Assembly (NCBI RefSeq): GCF_019599045.1
Contig: NZ_CP080623.1
Span: 3,432,501 to 3,496,500, forward strand
Source of the DNA: Roseovarius sp. SCSIO 43702
Lineage (GTDB): Bacteria; Pseudomonadota; Alphaproteobacteria; Rhodobacterales; Rhodobacteraceae
Direction: 5' to 3'
DNA: 64,000 bases
The translations under genes and the position numbers were made by a program. Below, piece by piece: positions 44,126 to 53,124 of this stretch; the first letter of the stretch is position 1; each line of letters opens with the position of its first letter. A model generated the notes under the pieces. The model did no database searches. It worked only from the letters and a program-made list of their open reading frames with translations, and had not been told where the DNA came from.

Positions 44126-44974
44126 ATGAACCGCGACTGGATCGCCACCGCCCGCACCCTCTCCGAGGCGCTGCCCTACCTGCAACGCTATGACGGCGCC
44201 ATCGTGGTCATCAAGCTCGGCGGCCACGCCATGAGCAGCCCCGAGGCGATGGACACCTTCGCCCGCGACGTGGTGCTGATGCAACAGGTGGGCGTCAACC
44301 CGGTCATCGTTCACGGCGGCGGACCGATGATCAACCAGATGCTTGAGAAGATTGGGATAAAATCCGATTTCCTCGGTGGCAAACGCGTCACCGACGCGGC
44401 CACGATGGAGGTGGTCGAGATGGTCCTCTCGGGCACCGTCAACAAGCGGATCGTGCAGGCCATCAACGCCCAGGGCGGGCGCGCCGTGGGGCTCTCGGGC
44501 AAGGACGGGAATCTCATCACCTGCGACCCCGCCGACGCCACGCTCGGCCTCGTGGGCGAGCCCGCCGAGGTCGACCCGCGCATCCTTCGGACCCTTTTCG
44601 CCGACGGGTTCATCCCCGTCATCGCCCCCCTCGGCGCGGGGCGCGCGCAGGAGACATACAACATTAACGGTGACACCGCCGCCGGCGCCATCGCCGCCGC
44701 TCTCAAGGCCGACCGCCTTCTTTTGTTGACCGATATCGACGGCGTGCGCGGCGCAAGCGGCGAGATGCTGACCGAACTCACCGTTGAGGACATCCGAAAC
44801 ATGATCGCCGAAGGTGTGATCGCCGGGGGCATGATCCCCAAGACCGAAACCGCCATCGCCGCCATCGAAGGAGGGGTGCGCGCGGTGGTTATCCTCGACG
44901 GGCGCGCGCCCAACGCGCCGCTTCTGGAACTCTTTACCGATCACGGCGCCGGATCAAGAATCCGTGCGTCCTGA
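44126..44974 (+). CDS. argB: Acetylglutamate kinase
   Basis: A 282-residue amino-acid kinase, the second step of arginine synthesis. The phosphate-binding KLGGHAM (about 30-36), the HGGGP loop ([13 protein letters not shown]), and [34 protein letters not shown], all family hallmarks, are present. An N-terminal helix ([22 protein letters not shown]) is characteristic of the arginine-feedback-regulated hexameric form. No arginine regulator site is visible. Confidence 0.96.
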   Translation: MNRDWIATARTLSEALPYLQRYDGAIVVIKLGGHAMSSPEAMDTFARDVVLMQQVGVNPVIVHGGGPMINQMLEKIGIKSDFLGGKRVTDAATMEVVEMVLSGTVNKRIVQAINAQGGRAVGLSGKDGNLITCDPADATLGLVGEPAEVDPRILRTLFADGFIPVIAPLGAGRAQETYNINGDTAAGAIAAALKADRLLLLTDIDGVRGASGEMLTELTVEDIRNMIAEGVIAGGMIPKTETAIAAIEGGVRAVVILDGRAPNAPLLELFTDHGAGSRIRAS

Positions 44975-45020
44975 TCCCCATCCCTTGCCGCGCCGCCGTG
45001 CCCGGCTCATCTTCTGACGC

Positions 45021-45815
45021 ATGGAGCACGAAGCCCTCATCCGCGTCTCGATCTTCCTCGGCATCTTCGCCGTGCTGGCCCTGATCGAGGTCTACGCCCC
45101 CCGCCGGGCAAGGCAGCAGCCGCGACGCACCCGCTGGATCACCAACTGGGGCATCGTGATCCTCAGCACGCTGGGCCTGCGCGCGCTCGCCCTCGCCATG
45201 CCGCTCTTGGCCGTGGGCGCCGCGCTTGATGCCGAGGCGAACGGCTGGGGCCTCATGAACCAGGCCGAGCTGTCGCTTTGGCTCACCGTGCCGCTCACCG
45301 TCGTGCTCTTCGACCTGGCGATCTGGGCGCAGCATCTCGTGACACACAAGGTGCCGATCCTGTGGCGTCTGCACCGCGTGCACCATGCCGACCGCGATTT
45401 CGACGTGACGACCGCGATCCGCTTCCACCCGGTCGAGATCGCGCTGTCGATGCTCTGGAAAATCGGTCTCGTCTACCTTCTGGGGCCTCCCGCGATTGGT
45501 ATCGTGGTGTTCGAGATCGTCCTCAACGGCACCGCCATGTTCAACCACGCCAATATCGCACTCCCGCCGCGCGCCGACGCGCTCCTGCGCAAGGTGATCG
45601 TCACGCCCGACATGCACCGCGTCCACCACTCGATCGACCGGGCCGAACATGACAGGAACTACGGCTTCGCGCTCTCGATCTGGGATCGGCTCTTCGGCAC
45701 CTACCTCGCGCAGCCGAAAGACGGGCACCAGGCCATGACAGTCGGGCTCGAATGGCAGGACGACCGCCCCTCCAAACTCGGGTGGAGCCTATGGCTGCCG
45801 TTTCGCAGAACCTGA
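45021..45815 (+). CDS. Sterol desaturase/fatty acid hydroxylase superfamily protein
   Basis: A 264-residue integral membrane di-iron protein. It has three or four TM helices and the His motifs QHLVTH, HRVHH and HHSIDRAEHD that ligate the di-iron site. Members hydroxylate or desaturate lipids or carotenoids. It overlaps the ferredoxin-like gene by 25 bases, which may supply electrons. The substrate is unknown. Confidence 0.85.
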   Translation: MEHEALIRVSIFLGIFAVLALIEVYAPRRARQQPRRTRWITNWGIVILSTLGLRALALAMPLLAVGAALDAEANGWGLMNQAELSLWLTVPLTVVLFDLAIWAQHLVTHKVPILWRLHRVHHADRDFDVTTAIRFHPVEIALSMLWKIGLVYLLGPPAIGIVVFEIVLNGTAMFNHANIALPPRADALLRKVIVTPDMHRVHHSIDRAEHDRNYGFALSIWDRLFGTYLAQPKDGHQAMTVGLEWQDDRPSKLGWSLWLPFRRT

Positions 45816-46444
45816 CCTTCGATCGCATTGCCGATCACGTCGCGCGCGACAGGCTCATGGTGCTGGGCGCGCTCCACGAGAAGGGCGACACGGTCCTGCT
45901 GCTCGGACCCGGCAAGGGATTCTGGGCGATGTTCCGCACCCAGCCCGAGTTTCAGGACGGTGGCCCCGACCCCATGGACCGCTGGTCCGAACGGGTCATC
46001 ACCGGTATCGCCCAGACCCTTGATGCCGAGGCTCTTTTCCCCTTCGGCGGCCCACCGTATCAGCCGTTTCTTCGCTGGGCGCTCTCCTCGGGTCACGCGT
46101 GGTCCAGCCCGGTCGGGATGCTCGTCCACGCAACGGCGGGCATGATGGTCTCCTTCCGGGGCGCTCTGCGGGTCTCCGGCGAAATCGCGCTGCCCCCGGC
46201 CCCGACGGCCTCGCCCTGCGAAAGCTGCGAGACGAAGCCCTGCACCACCGCCTGCCCCGTGGACGCGCTCAGCGACGCGCATTTCTACAAGGTCGACGCG
46301 TGTCATGCCTATCTCGACACGCTGCCGGGCGCGATCTGCATGAAGGGCGGCTGTCTCGTGCGCCGGGCCTGTCCCATCAGCCAGAGCTTTGTCCGTGACC
46401 CGGCGCAATCGGCCTTTCACATGGGATATTTTCATCCGTCATGA
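45791..46444 (+). CDS. Ferredoxin-like 4Fe-4S protein
   Basis: A 217-residue protein. The C-terminal half has CESCETKPCTTACPVDAL, a 4Fe-4S ligand set, and a further cysteine group (DACHAYLDTLPGAICMKGGCLVRRACPI) suggesting a second cluster similar to the C-terminal Fe-S region of QueG-type proteins. The N-terminal half has no recognised domain. I chose the ATG at 45791 (GGTGGAG upstream) over an earlier in-frame ATG lying in the previous gene. It probably transfers electrons, perhaps to the overlapping hydroxylase. Confidence 0.78.
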   Translation: MAAVSQNLTFDRIADHVARDRLMVLGALHEKGDTVLLLGPGKGFWAMFRTQPEFQDGGPDPMDRWSERVITGIAQTLDAEALFPFGGPPYQPFLRWALSSGHAWSSPVGMLVHATAGMMVSFRGALRVSGEIALPPAPTASPCESCETKPCTTACPVDALSDAHFYKVDACHAYLDTLPGAICMKGGCLVRRACPISQSFVRDPAQSAFHMGYFHPS

Positions 46445-46938
46445 CACCGCTCCGCCTCGTCCTCATGCGCCACGCCAAGTCAAGCTGGAACCATCCCGGC
46501 ATGATGGATCACGACCGCCCGCTCAATGACCGGGGCCGACGCTCGGCACGGGCGATGGGCGATTGGCTTCGTGCGGTGAACCATGTGCCGGACCAGATCC
46601 TGAGCTCCACCGCCACCCGCACCCGCGAGACCGCGGCGCTTCTCGGTTTCGAGATCGCCCCCGATTTCACGCGCAAGCTCTACCATGCCGGCCCCGACGA
46701 GATGATGGGCGTCCTCAACGGTGCCACGGCCCGCACCGTCCTGATGCTCGGCCACAATCCCGGCATCGCTTGGTTCGCGGACATGCTCCTTGGGAGACCG
46801 CCCGAACACCCGCGTTTTGCCGATTACCCCACCTGCGCCACCCTCGTCGCGGAGTTCCCCGCAGATGCGTGGCCCGATGTTGCCGAGGGCTCCGGCACCG
46901 CCCTCCAGTTCGCGGTCCCGCGCGACCTGATGACATGA
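46441..46938 (+). CDS. SixA-like histidine phosphatase
   Basis: A 165-residue phosphoglycerate-mutase-like (RHG) protein: RHAKSSW (about 10-16) carries the catalytic His11, and GHNPGI near residue 104 the second. SixA proteins dephosphorylate phosphohistidine, for example on phosphotransfer proteins. It overlaps the ferredoxin stop (ATGA). Its stop codon abuts the bzt operon terminator, read from the other strand. Confidence 0.85.
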   Translation: MTPLRLVLMRHAKSSWNHPGMMDHDRPLNDRGRRSARAMGDWLRAVNHVPDQILSSTATRTRETAALLGFEIAPDFTRKLYHAGPDEMMGVLNGATARTVLMLGHNPGIAWFADMLLGRPPEHPRFADYPTCATLVAEFPADAWPDVAEGSGTALQFAVPRDLMT

Positions 46939-46963
46939 AAAAAGGGGCGGCAACCGCCGCCCC
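46938..46963 (-). terminator. Intrinsic terminator of the amino-acid ABC transporter operon
   Basis: On the minus strand GGGGCGGC-GGTT-GCCGCCCC is followed by six T residues, 23 bases after the ATPase stop. The stem lies 6 bases past the convergent SixA stop. Confidence 0.9.
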
Positions 46964-46985
46964 CGTTCACCGGATCCCGGTTGCG

Positions 46986-47756
46986 TCAGTGACCCAGGAT
47001 CTGGCTGAGGAAAAGCTTCGTCCGATCGCTCTGAGGGTTGCTGAAGAACTCCTCCGGTTCGTTCTGTTCGACGATCTGACCCTGGTCCATGAAGATCACG
47101 CGGTTCGCCACCTGCCGGGCGAATCCCATCTCGTGCGTGACGCAGATCATCGTCATCCCCTCGTTGGCGAGCTCCACCATCGTGTCGAGCACCTCCTTGA
47201 TCATCTCGGGGTCGAGCGCCGAAGTCGGCTCGTCGAAGAGCATGATCCGCGGCTTCATGCAGAGCGACCGCGCGATCGCGACCCGCTGCTGCTGACCACC
47301 CGAAAGCTGACCGGGATACTTGTCGGCCTGCTCGGGGATCTTCACCTTCTCGAGGAAATGCATCGCTGTTTCCTCGGCCTCCCGTTTCGGGATCTTCCGC
47401 ACCCAGATCGGGGCCAGCGTGCAGTTCTCGAGAATCGTCAGGTGCGGAAATAGGTTGAAGTGCTGGAACACCATCCCGACCTCGGACCGGATCTTGTCGA
47501 TATTCTTGATGTCCGAGCTCAGCACGGTGCCGTCCACCTCGATCCGGCCCTGCTGATGCTCCTCCAGCGCGTTGATGCAGCGGATGAGCGTCGACTTGCC
47601 CGAGCCCGACGGTCCGCAAACGACGATCCTCTCGCCCTTGTAGATCGTCAGGTCGATATCACGCAGCACGTGGAAGGAGCCGTACCACTTGTTCATGTTC
47701 TCGATGCTGATCGCGATTTCGTCCGAGATCTGCATCTTCTGTGCGGTTTCTGCCAT
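46986..47756 (-). CDS. bztD: Amino-acid ABC transporter ATPase BztD/AapP
   Basis: A 256-residue polar amino-acid ABC ATPase. Walker A is GPSGSGKS, the signature LSGGQQQR, Walker [13 protein letters not shown] and the switch His ICVTHE. I chose the ATG of MAETAQ, preceded by GGAGGGG. It is the last gene of the operon SBP-permease-permease-ATPase, so its expression is linked to the permeases. The name follows Rhodobacter bztABCD; aap genes of Rhizobium are homologous. Confidence 0.93.
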   Translation of the reverse strand: MAETAQKMQISDEIAISIENMNKWYGSFHVLRDIDLTIYKGERIVVCGPSGSGKSTLIRCINALEEHQQGRIEVDGTVLSSDIKNIDKIRSEVGMVFQHFNLFPHLTILENCTLAPIWVRKIPKREAEETAMHFLEKVKIPEQADKYPGQLSGGQQQRVAIARSLCMKPRIMLFDEPTSALDPEMIKEVLDTMVELANEGMTMICVTHEMGFARQVANRVIFMDQGQIVEQNEPEEFFSNPQSDRTKLFLSQILGH

Positions 47757-47771
47757 TGTCACACCCCTCCC

Positions 47772-49073
47772 CTAGCGGTGATCCGTATTCAGCTCGCGTT
47801 CGAGCCATTGTGAGTATTGCGAGATGCCGTAGCACACGATGAAGAATAGGAGCGCGGCAAAGCCCAGAAGCTCCCAGTAGACCCCGTTCCACTCGGTCGA
47901 GGCAAGGATCGGGCCGCGGATCATGCCGATCAGGTCGAACATCGAGATGATCGAGACGAGCGTGGTATCCTTGAAAAGCCCCACCGCCACGTTGACGATA
48001 CCCGGGATCGAGATCTTGAGGGCCTGTGGCAGGATGATGAGCCGCATCGCCTGCGGGTAGTCGAGCCCCAGGCTGTCCGCGGCCTCGTACTGACCCCGCG
48101 GCAGGGCCGCCAGGCCACCCCGGATCACCTCGGCGATATAGGCCGAGGCGAACATCGTGATCATGATGATGACCCGCAGGATAAGGTCGAAATTCGTGCC
48201 CGGCGGCAGGAAATAGGCCAAGACGACGTTCGCCACGAAAAGCAGGGTGATAAGCGGCACACCCCGGATGAACTCGATGAAGACGATGCACACCCATTTG
48301 ATGATCGGCATCCGGGACTGACGCCCGAGCGCAAGCGCGATCCCGAAGGGCAGCGACAGCGAGACGCAGACCGTTCCGAGGATCATGTTGAGCATGAAGC
48401 CCCCCATGTCGCGCGAGGGCACCGCCGGCAATATCGTGTTTGACGACAGACCCTCGACGAAGAGCCCGCCGATCCACCACACGACGACGGCCGCGGCGAT
48501 GGCACCGAAGAAGGCACCGGCAAAGGACTTCTTCACCACGACCGACCAGACCACGTAGCCCACGACAAAGCCGAGAAGGGCCACGATCGGCGCAAGGATC
48601 GGCCCGCCCCAGATGAGCCAGTAGGCCAGGAACGGATAGATCGCCGTGAAGAGAAGCATCTGCCGCGGCAGGTACTTGAAGAACATGACCGGCGCCGCCG
48701 CCACGAATAGGAGCACGAAGGCCAGCGTCGGACGCCAGTATTCCTCGGACGGATACTTGAACCCGAAGAGAAGCTGGTTCCAGCGTTCGGCCAGGACCGC
48801 GAAACATCCGCCCCTGGCCCCTTCGAGAATGTCCCGACAGGCCCGGACCGAAGGCGCGTCCCAGATGCCGTTGAGAAGCCAGGGAAGCACGCCGGCCAGA
48901 AGGTAGTAAAGAGTGATGAGGGCCAGGACCGTCAGGATCGCGTTCGGAATGGTCGAGAACAGGTTCTCCCGCATCCATTTGACCACCCCACGCTCGGTGA
49001 CCGGCGGTTCCCGCTCGGGGAGCATTTCGCGGCGGACAAAGGCGTCGATCTGATGCTGCATCATGTCAGACAT
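47772..49073 (-). CDS. bztC: Amino-acid ABC transporter permease BztC/AapM
   Basis: A 433-residue inner-membrane permease with about eight TM segments. The family hallmark EAA loop is EVIRGGLAALPRGQYEAADSLGLDYPQAMRLIILPQALKISIPG. The long N-terminal extension and extra TM helices are typical of BztC/AapM rather than short HisM-type permeases. GGAG lies upstream of the start codon. It pairs with bztB. Substrates are probably glutamate, glutamine, aspartate and asparagine, by homology only. Confidence 0.9.
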   Translation of the reverse strand: MSDMMQHQIDAFVRREMLPEREPPVTERGVVKWMRENLFSTIPNAILTVLALITLYYLLAGVLPWLLNGIWDAPSVRACRDILEGARGGCFAVLAERWNQLLFGFKYPSEEYWRPTLAFVLLFVAAAPVMFFKYLPRQMLLFTAIYPFLAYWLIWGGPILAPIVALLGFVVGYVVWSVVVKKSFAGAFFGAIAAAVVVWWIGGLFVEGLSSNTILPAVPSRDMGGFMLNMILGTVCVSLSLPFGIALALGRQSRMPIIKWVCIVFIEFIRGVPLITLLFVANVVLAYFLPPGTNFDLILRVIIMITMFASAYIAEVIRGGLAALPRGQYEAADSLGLDYPQAMRLIILPQALKISIPGIVNVAVGLFKDTTLVSIISMFDLIGMIRGPILASTEWNGVYWELLGFAALLFFIVCYGISQYSQWLERELNTDHR

Positions 49074-49074
49074 A

Positions 49075-50289
49075 TCAACGCTCCTTCAGCCGGATGGAAT
49101 TGTTGTAGACGTTCATGACCGCCGAAATCGCCAGAGAAATCAGCAGGTAGAACAGCATCAGAAGCAGCACCGACTCGATCGCGCGACCCGTCTGGTTGAG
49201 GGTGATCCCGCCAAGCGTGCCGGTGATGTCCATGTAGCCCACCGCGATGGCGAGAGAGCTGTTCTTGGTGATGTTGAGATAGTTGGAGATGAGCGGCGGC
49301 ACGATCACCCGAAGCGCCTGCGGCAGCACGACGAGGTTCATGATCCGGCGCGGACGCAGGCCAAGCGACGCGGCAGCCTCGGTCTGACCCCGCGACACCG
49401 AAAGGATCCCCGCGCGCACGTTCTCGGCGATGAAGGCGCCGGTGTAGATCGCCAGCGCGAACCACAGCGCGATGAGCGATCCGAGGATCTGAATCCCCCC
49501 CCGGAAGTTGAACCCGCCCAGCTCGGGATATTCAAGGCTGATCGGCATCCCCAGGATGAAGTACGCGACGATAGTCGGCAGGAAAAGGATGGCGACGGTC
49601 GGCCACCCCATCGGGAGAAGCTTGCCCGTGTCGTAGAGAAGCTTCGTCGCATAACGACGATAAAGCACGGCGCCGATGATGGAGGCAACGAAAACGAACA
49701 GCACGACCCAGCCGAGCGGCTCGAAGATCGGCTTGGGAATATAGACGCCGCGATTGGTGAACGCGAAGGCACCCAGCACCATCGAGGCCTCGGCTTCATC
49801 CCCCCGAAAATCACGCGGTGCGGGCAGCACAGCCGTCATGATCGTGAAGATGATGATGATCCAGATGAGGACCGGCACGTTGCGGAACGCCTCGACATAG
49901 GCCGCCATGAGCTTGCGGACGAGCCAGTTGTTCGACAGTCGCAGCACGCCCGCGATGACCCCGAAGATCGTCGCGGTGACGCAGGCGAGGAACGCCACGA
50001 GGAGCGTGTTCAGCACGCCCACGACCGCCGCCCGCCAGTGCGAACTGCGGCTGGTATACTCGATCAGCGTCTGGTTGATGTCGTAGTTCGAGGGTTCTTC
50101 GAGAAATTCATACGAGATGTTCAGACCTGCGGCCCGAAGGTTCGCCGCAAGGTTGGACCCCAGGTAGGCGAAGGCCGCAATCAGCGCGACGAGGGCGATG
50201 AACTGAAACGTGTAGGACCGATAGCGCGTGTCGTTCAACAGCATGGATAGCCGGAACGACTCCTTCTGAGGGTCGGTCATTGCGGTCAT
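49075..50289 (-). CDS. bztB: Amino-acid ABC transporter permease BztB/AapQ
   Basis: A 404-residue permease of the His/Glu/Gln/Arg type. The EAA loop is ENVRAGILSVSRGQTEAAASLGLRPRRIMNLVVLPQALRVIVPPL. The first TM (SYTFQFIALVALIAAFAYLGSNL) is followed by a large periplasmic segment before the core. The start is uncertain: an ATG three codons downstream (MTDPQ) is possible. It ends one base before bztC begins. Confidence 0.9.
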   Translation of the reverse strand: MTAMTDPQKESFRLSMLLNDTRYRSYTFQFIALVALIAAFAYLGSNLAANLRAAGLNISYEFLEEPSNYDINQTLIEYTSRSSHWRAAVVGVLNTLLVAFLACVTATIFGVIAGVLRLSNNWLVRKLMAAYVEAFRNVPVLIWIIIIFTIMTAVLPAPRDFRGDEAEASMVLGAFAFTNRGVYIPKPIFEPLGWVVLFVFVASIIGAVLYRRYATKLLYDTGKLLPMGWPTVAILFLPTIVAYFILGMPISLEYPELGGFNFRGGIQILGSLIALWFALAIYTGAFIAENVRAGILSVSRGQTEAAASLGLRPRRIMNLVVLPQALRVIVPPLISNYLNITKNSSLAIAVGYMDITGTLGGITLNQTGRAIESVLLLMLFYLLISLAISAVMNVYNNSIRLKER

Positions 50290-50374
50290 TTGAATGTATC
50301 CCCGTGTTCCGGCCCTGTTGTTTTTCCTGCGCCCGAGAGTGCAGCGGGTCCGGTATTATTGGTCTCTGCGAGAG

Positions 50375-50404
50375 CCGAGGGCGCGACGATTGCCGCGCCC
50401 TCGG
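50375..50404 (-). promoter_or_regulatory. Intercistronic hairpin after the binding-protein gene
   Basis: CCGAGGGCGCG and CGCGCCCTCGG form an 11-bp stem, between bztA (9 bases past its stop) and bztB. There is no T-run. Such hairpins commonly protect the abundant binding-protein message and reduce permease expression. Confidence 0.6.
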
Positions 50405-50412
50405 TATTGGTC

Positions 50413-51432
50413 TTAGCGGAACGGGGGCGAGTAGAGGAGACCGCCATCGGTCCACTGCGCGTTCAGACCGCGCGCGAGGCCGATCGGCGTGTTCTCACCG
50501 ATGTTCTTCTCGAACAGTTCGCCGTAGTTGCCGCCCGCCATGATGGCGCGCTTGGCCCAGTCCTTGTCGAGACCGATCATCTCGCCCAGGTTGCCCTCGG
50601 TGCCGAGCAGACGGTTGACTTCCGGATTGTCGCCGGCCTGGGCCGACATGTCGCCCACATTGGCCGAGGTCACGCCGTATTCTTCGGCGGCGATCAGGGC
50701 GTTCAGGGTCCAGCGGACCACGTCACCCCATTCGTTGTCGCCGTGACGGACGAGCGGGCCGAGCGGCTCTTTCGAGACGATTTCCGGCAGGATCACGTGA
50801 TCGCCGGGGTTTTCGAACGCGGCACGCGTCGCGGCCAGACCCGAAGCGTCGGTCGTGTAAGCGTCGCAGGCGCCCGCGATGTACTGCTGCTGACCTTCGG
50901 CGTTGGTCTCGATCGGCACCGGCTCATAGCTGATGTTGTTGGCGCGGAAGTAGTCCGCGAGGTTCAGCTCGGTCGTCGTGCCGGTCTGGATGCAGACGGT
51001 CGCGCCGTCGAGTTCCTTGGCCGAGCTGACGCCCAGGCTCTTGGGAACCATGAAGCCCTGGCCGTCGTAGTAGTTGATGCCGACGAAGTCGAACTTCAGG
51101 TCGTTGTCACGCGAGAAGGTCCACGTGGTGTTGCGCGCCAGCATGTCGATCTCGCCCGAGGCAAGTGCCGTGAAGCGGGTCTTGCCGGTGGTCGGCACGA
51201 ATTCGACGGCGTCGGGATCGCCCAGAACGGCGGCGGCCACGGCGCGGCACAGGCCGACGTCGAAGCCTTCCCAGCGGCCGTTTTCATCCGGTGCGGCAAA
51301 GCCGACAAGCCCGGTGGTGACGCCACAGTTCAGCTTGCCGCGCGCCTTGACGTCGTCAAGTGTCGCGGCCGCCGATGCACCGGCGGCAAGGCCGGCAACC
51401 GTCAGCGCACCAAGAAATACGGATTTTTTCAT
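50413..51432 (-). CDS. bztA: Amino-acid ABC transporter binding protein BztA/AapJ
   Basis: A 339-residue periplasmic protein. The signal peptide is MKKSVFLGALTVAGLAAGASAA, and the mature region is of the SBP_bac_3 type (TLDDVKARGKLNCGVTTGLVGFAAPDENGRWEGFDVGLCRAVAAAVLGDPDAVEFVPTTGKTRFTALASGEIDMLARNTTWTFSRD). The family is that of broad-specificity polar amino-acid binding proteins. It is the first gene of the operon and is separated from bztB by a hairpin. Confidence 0.93.
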   Translation of the reverse strand: MKKSVFLGALTVAGLAAGASAAATLDDVKARGKLNCGVTTGLVGFAAPDENGRWEGFDVGLCRAVAAAVLGDPDAVEFVPTTGKTRFTALASGEIDMLARNTTWTFSRDNDLKFDFVGINYYDGQGFMVPKSLGVSSAKELDGATVCIQTGTTTELNLADYFRANNISYEPVPIETNAEGQQQYIAGACDAYTTDASGLAATRAAFENPGDHVILPEIVSKEPLGPLVRHGDNEWGDVVRWTLNALIAAEEYGVTSANVGDMSAQAGDNPEVNRLLGTEGNLGEMIGLDKDWAKRAIMAGGNYGELFEKNIGENTPIGLARGLNAQWTDGGLLYSPPFR

Positions 51433-51730
51433 GATTACCTCTTCCTGATTTTTCGCCCTCTCCCAAAGGCGTTTTTACCCCGGCCATTCACGGACCGGAA
51501 CGAAACACGGAGGCGCAGTCGCCCCCAGCGCGCCCGAGTTTGGATGGATTCATCGCGAAAGGTCAAGGGCCGCATAACGAAAATCCATGTTTTGACGCAG
51601 CAGTTTATCCAAGACCTTGTGAATGAACGGGGAAAAGCGAGGCTTGGCCGGCCGCCCGTTTTCGGCCCGATCCGCCGCGACGAGCAAGGTAACGCAGGGT
51701 AAGGTTGGCAGGCGCCGCGAGGCGGTCCGA
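51433..51730. other. Intergenic region upstream of bztA
   Basis: A 298-base stretch with no supported gene. It lies between the atp12 stop and the bztA start and should carry the bztA promoter. A TTGACC element (minus strand, about 51567-51572) is present but has no convincing -10 at normal spacing. Several GC-rich inverted segments (GCCGGCCGCCCG...) lie near 51635-51660. Confidence 0.5.
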
Positions 51731-52441
51731 TCAGTCGCGGGAGAGGACAAAGAACCGGGCCGCATGCAGAAACGCCGCCTTCTTCCGCGCCGCGAGGGCC
51801 GCGGCCTCCTCGTCGTCGCCCCATTGCTCGCGCTGCCAGTCCTCGTCCACGCGCGACACGCGCCAAAGCTCCTCGGGCGCGGCACGGCCCATTTGCGCCG
51901 CAAGTCCGAGGATCAGCGAGCCGGAGAGGCTGACCAGATCGTGAAGCGCCGTGAGGGCGAAGATATCCTGCGCCCTGACCCTTTCGCGCAGCGCCCTGAC
52001 CGCGCGGGGATCTTGCGGGTGGGGCATGACCCCGTTCACGGCGATCAGCGGGGCTGACAGGTCCGATTCGGCCCAATCGAGATACGGCGTCCATTCCGCG
52101 GCCTGCCGGGCTGCGAGTTCGGCGGGCGCCTCGGCGCGGTAGCACAGCAGATCGCTTTCCCCATAGGCGGCGATCATGTCGGCAACCTCGTCCTTCTGGA
52201 CCGCGACCTTGTCGATCGCGGCGTTGGCGCTTTGGGTGAAGGGCATCGCGCGTGGGTCGATCACGCCCTCCTGCGCGTCCCATTCCGCGGCGATCTCGCG
52301 CGCCAGCGCCTCGGTCGGCACCACGAGGGGGCGTTTGGCCGGCGTGCGCACGGGACGCCCATCCAGGTGGACGGTGTGCCCCTGATCGGCCTTCTCGACG
52401 GTGGCGGCGTCCCAGAAACGCCGCGCCTTCCATTCGCTCAT
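51731..52441 (-). CDS. ATP12-family F1 assembly chaperone
   Basis: A 236-residue alphaproteobacterial Atp12 homologue (MSEWKARRFWDAATVEKADQGHTVHLDGRPVRTPAKRPLVVPTEALAREIAAEWDAQEGVIDPRAMPFTQSANAAIDKV). Atp12 binds the alpha subunit of F1-ATPase during assembly. The start is coupled to the HAD gene (ATGA). It is the last gene of the crcB-rlu-HAD-atp12 run. Confidence 0.9.
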   Translation of the reverse strand: MSEWKARRFWDAATVEKADQGHTVHLDGRPVRTPAKRPLVVPTEALAREIAAEWDAQEGVIDPRAMPFTQSANAAIDKVAVQKDEVADMIAAYGESDLLCYRAEAPAELAARQAAEWTPYLDWAESDLSAPLIAVNGVMPHPQDPRAVRALRERVRAQDIFALTALHDLVSLSGSLILGLAAQMGRAAPEELWRVSRVDEDWQREQWGDDEEAAALAARKKAAFLHAARFFVLSRD

Positions 52442-53124
52442 ATCACCGTTCCCCACATCGTGTTCAACACGCCCGGAAGGGCATCGAACGCGTCTATGAC
52501 CGCGTCGGCATGGCGCAGGGTGTCGGGCGGATGATACCCCCAGCTGACCGCGATCGCCGTCACGCCCGCCGCGCGCGCCATGTCGAGATCGTAGACCGTA
52601 TCGCCCACCATCACCGCATCCTGCGCGTCGACACCGGTTTCAGATAGCGCGGCCTCGATCATCGCGGGATGCGGTTTGGACGGGTGATGATCGGCCACCT
52701 GCCGCGTGACGAAGACACCCTGGAGGCCGTGCCCCTCGATCAGCTTGTCGAGTCCGCGCTGCGATTTTCCCGTCGCAACGCCGAGCAGGACGTCCGGCAC
52801 CGCGCCCAATCGGTCGAGAATGGCGCGCGCACCGGGATAGAAAGGCGAGGATTGCGCCACGCCGGAGCGGGCACGCAGCGTCATGTAGGCATCCTTGTAA
52901 CCCGCGACCATCCGCGCCCGCACAGCCTCGTCCCGGTCGGGCGCCAGGCGCAGCATCGCCTCGGGAAGCGAGAGGCCGACGATTCCCAGAACCTGCTCGC
53001 GGTGCGGCATCGGGAGGCGTTCGCCCGCGAAAGCGGCGGACATGGCCGAAAGGATGTCGGCCTGGCTGTCGACCAGGGTGCCGTCGACGTCGAAGATGAC
53101 CAGTCGGAGCCGCGCATCTTTCAT
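52438..53124 (-). CDS. HAD-family phosphatase (Gph/PGP-like)
   Basis: A 228-residue HAD hydrolase. The nucleophile motif is FDVDGTLVDS (Asp12, Asp14), motif III is KPHPAMIEAAL with Lys, and motif IV is GDTVYDLDMARAAG. The cap is alpha-helical (C1). It is closest in pattern to phosphoglycolate phosphatase-like proteins; no ferredoxin or CBB gene supports a photorespiratory role. It is coupled to atp12 and to rlu by ATGA overlaps. Confidence 0.86.
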   Translation of the reverse strand: MKDARLRLVIFDVDGTLVDSQADILSAMSAAFAGERLPMPHREQVLGIVGLSLPEAMLRLAPDRDEAVRARMVAGYKDAYMTLRARSGVAQSSPFYPGARAILDRLGAVPDVLLGVATGKSQRGLDKLIEGHGLQGVFVTRQVADHHPSKPHPAMIEAALSETGVDAQDAVMVGDTVYDLDMARAAGVTAIAVSWGYHPPDTLRHADAVIDAFDALPGVLNTMWGTVI

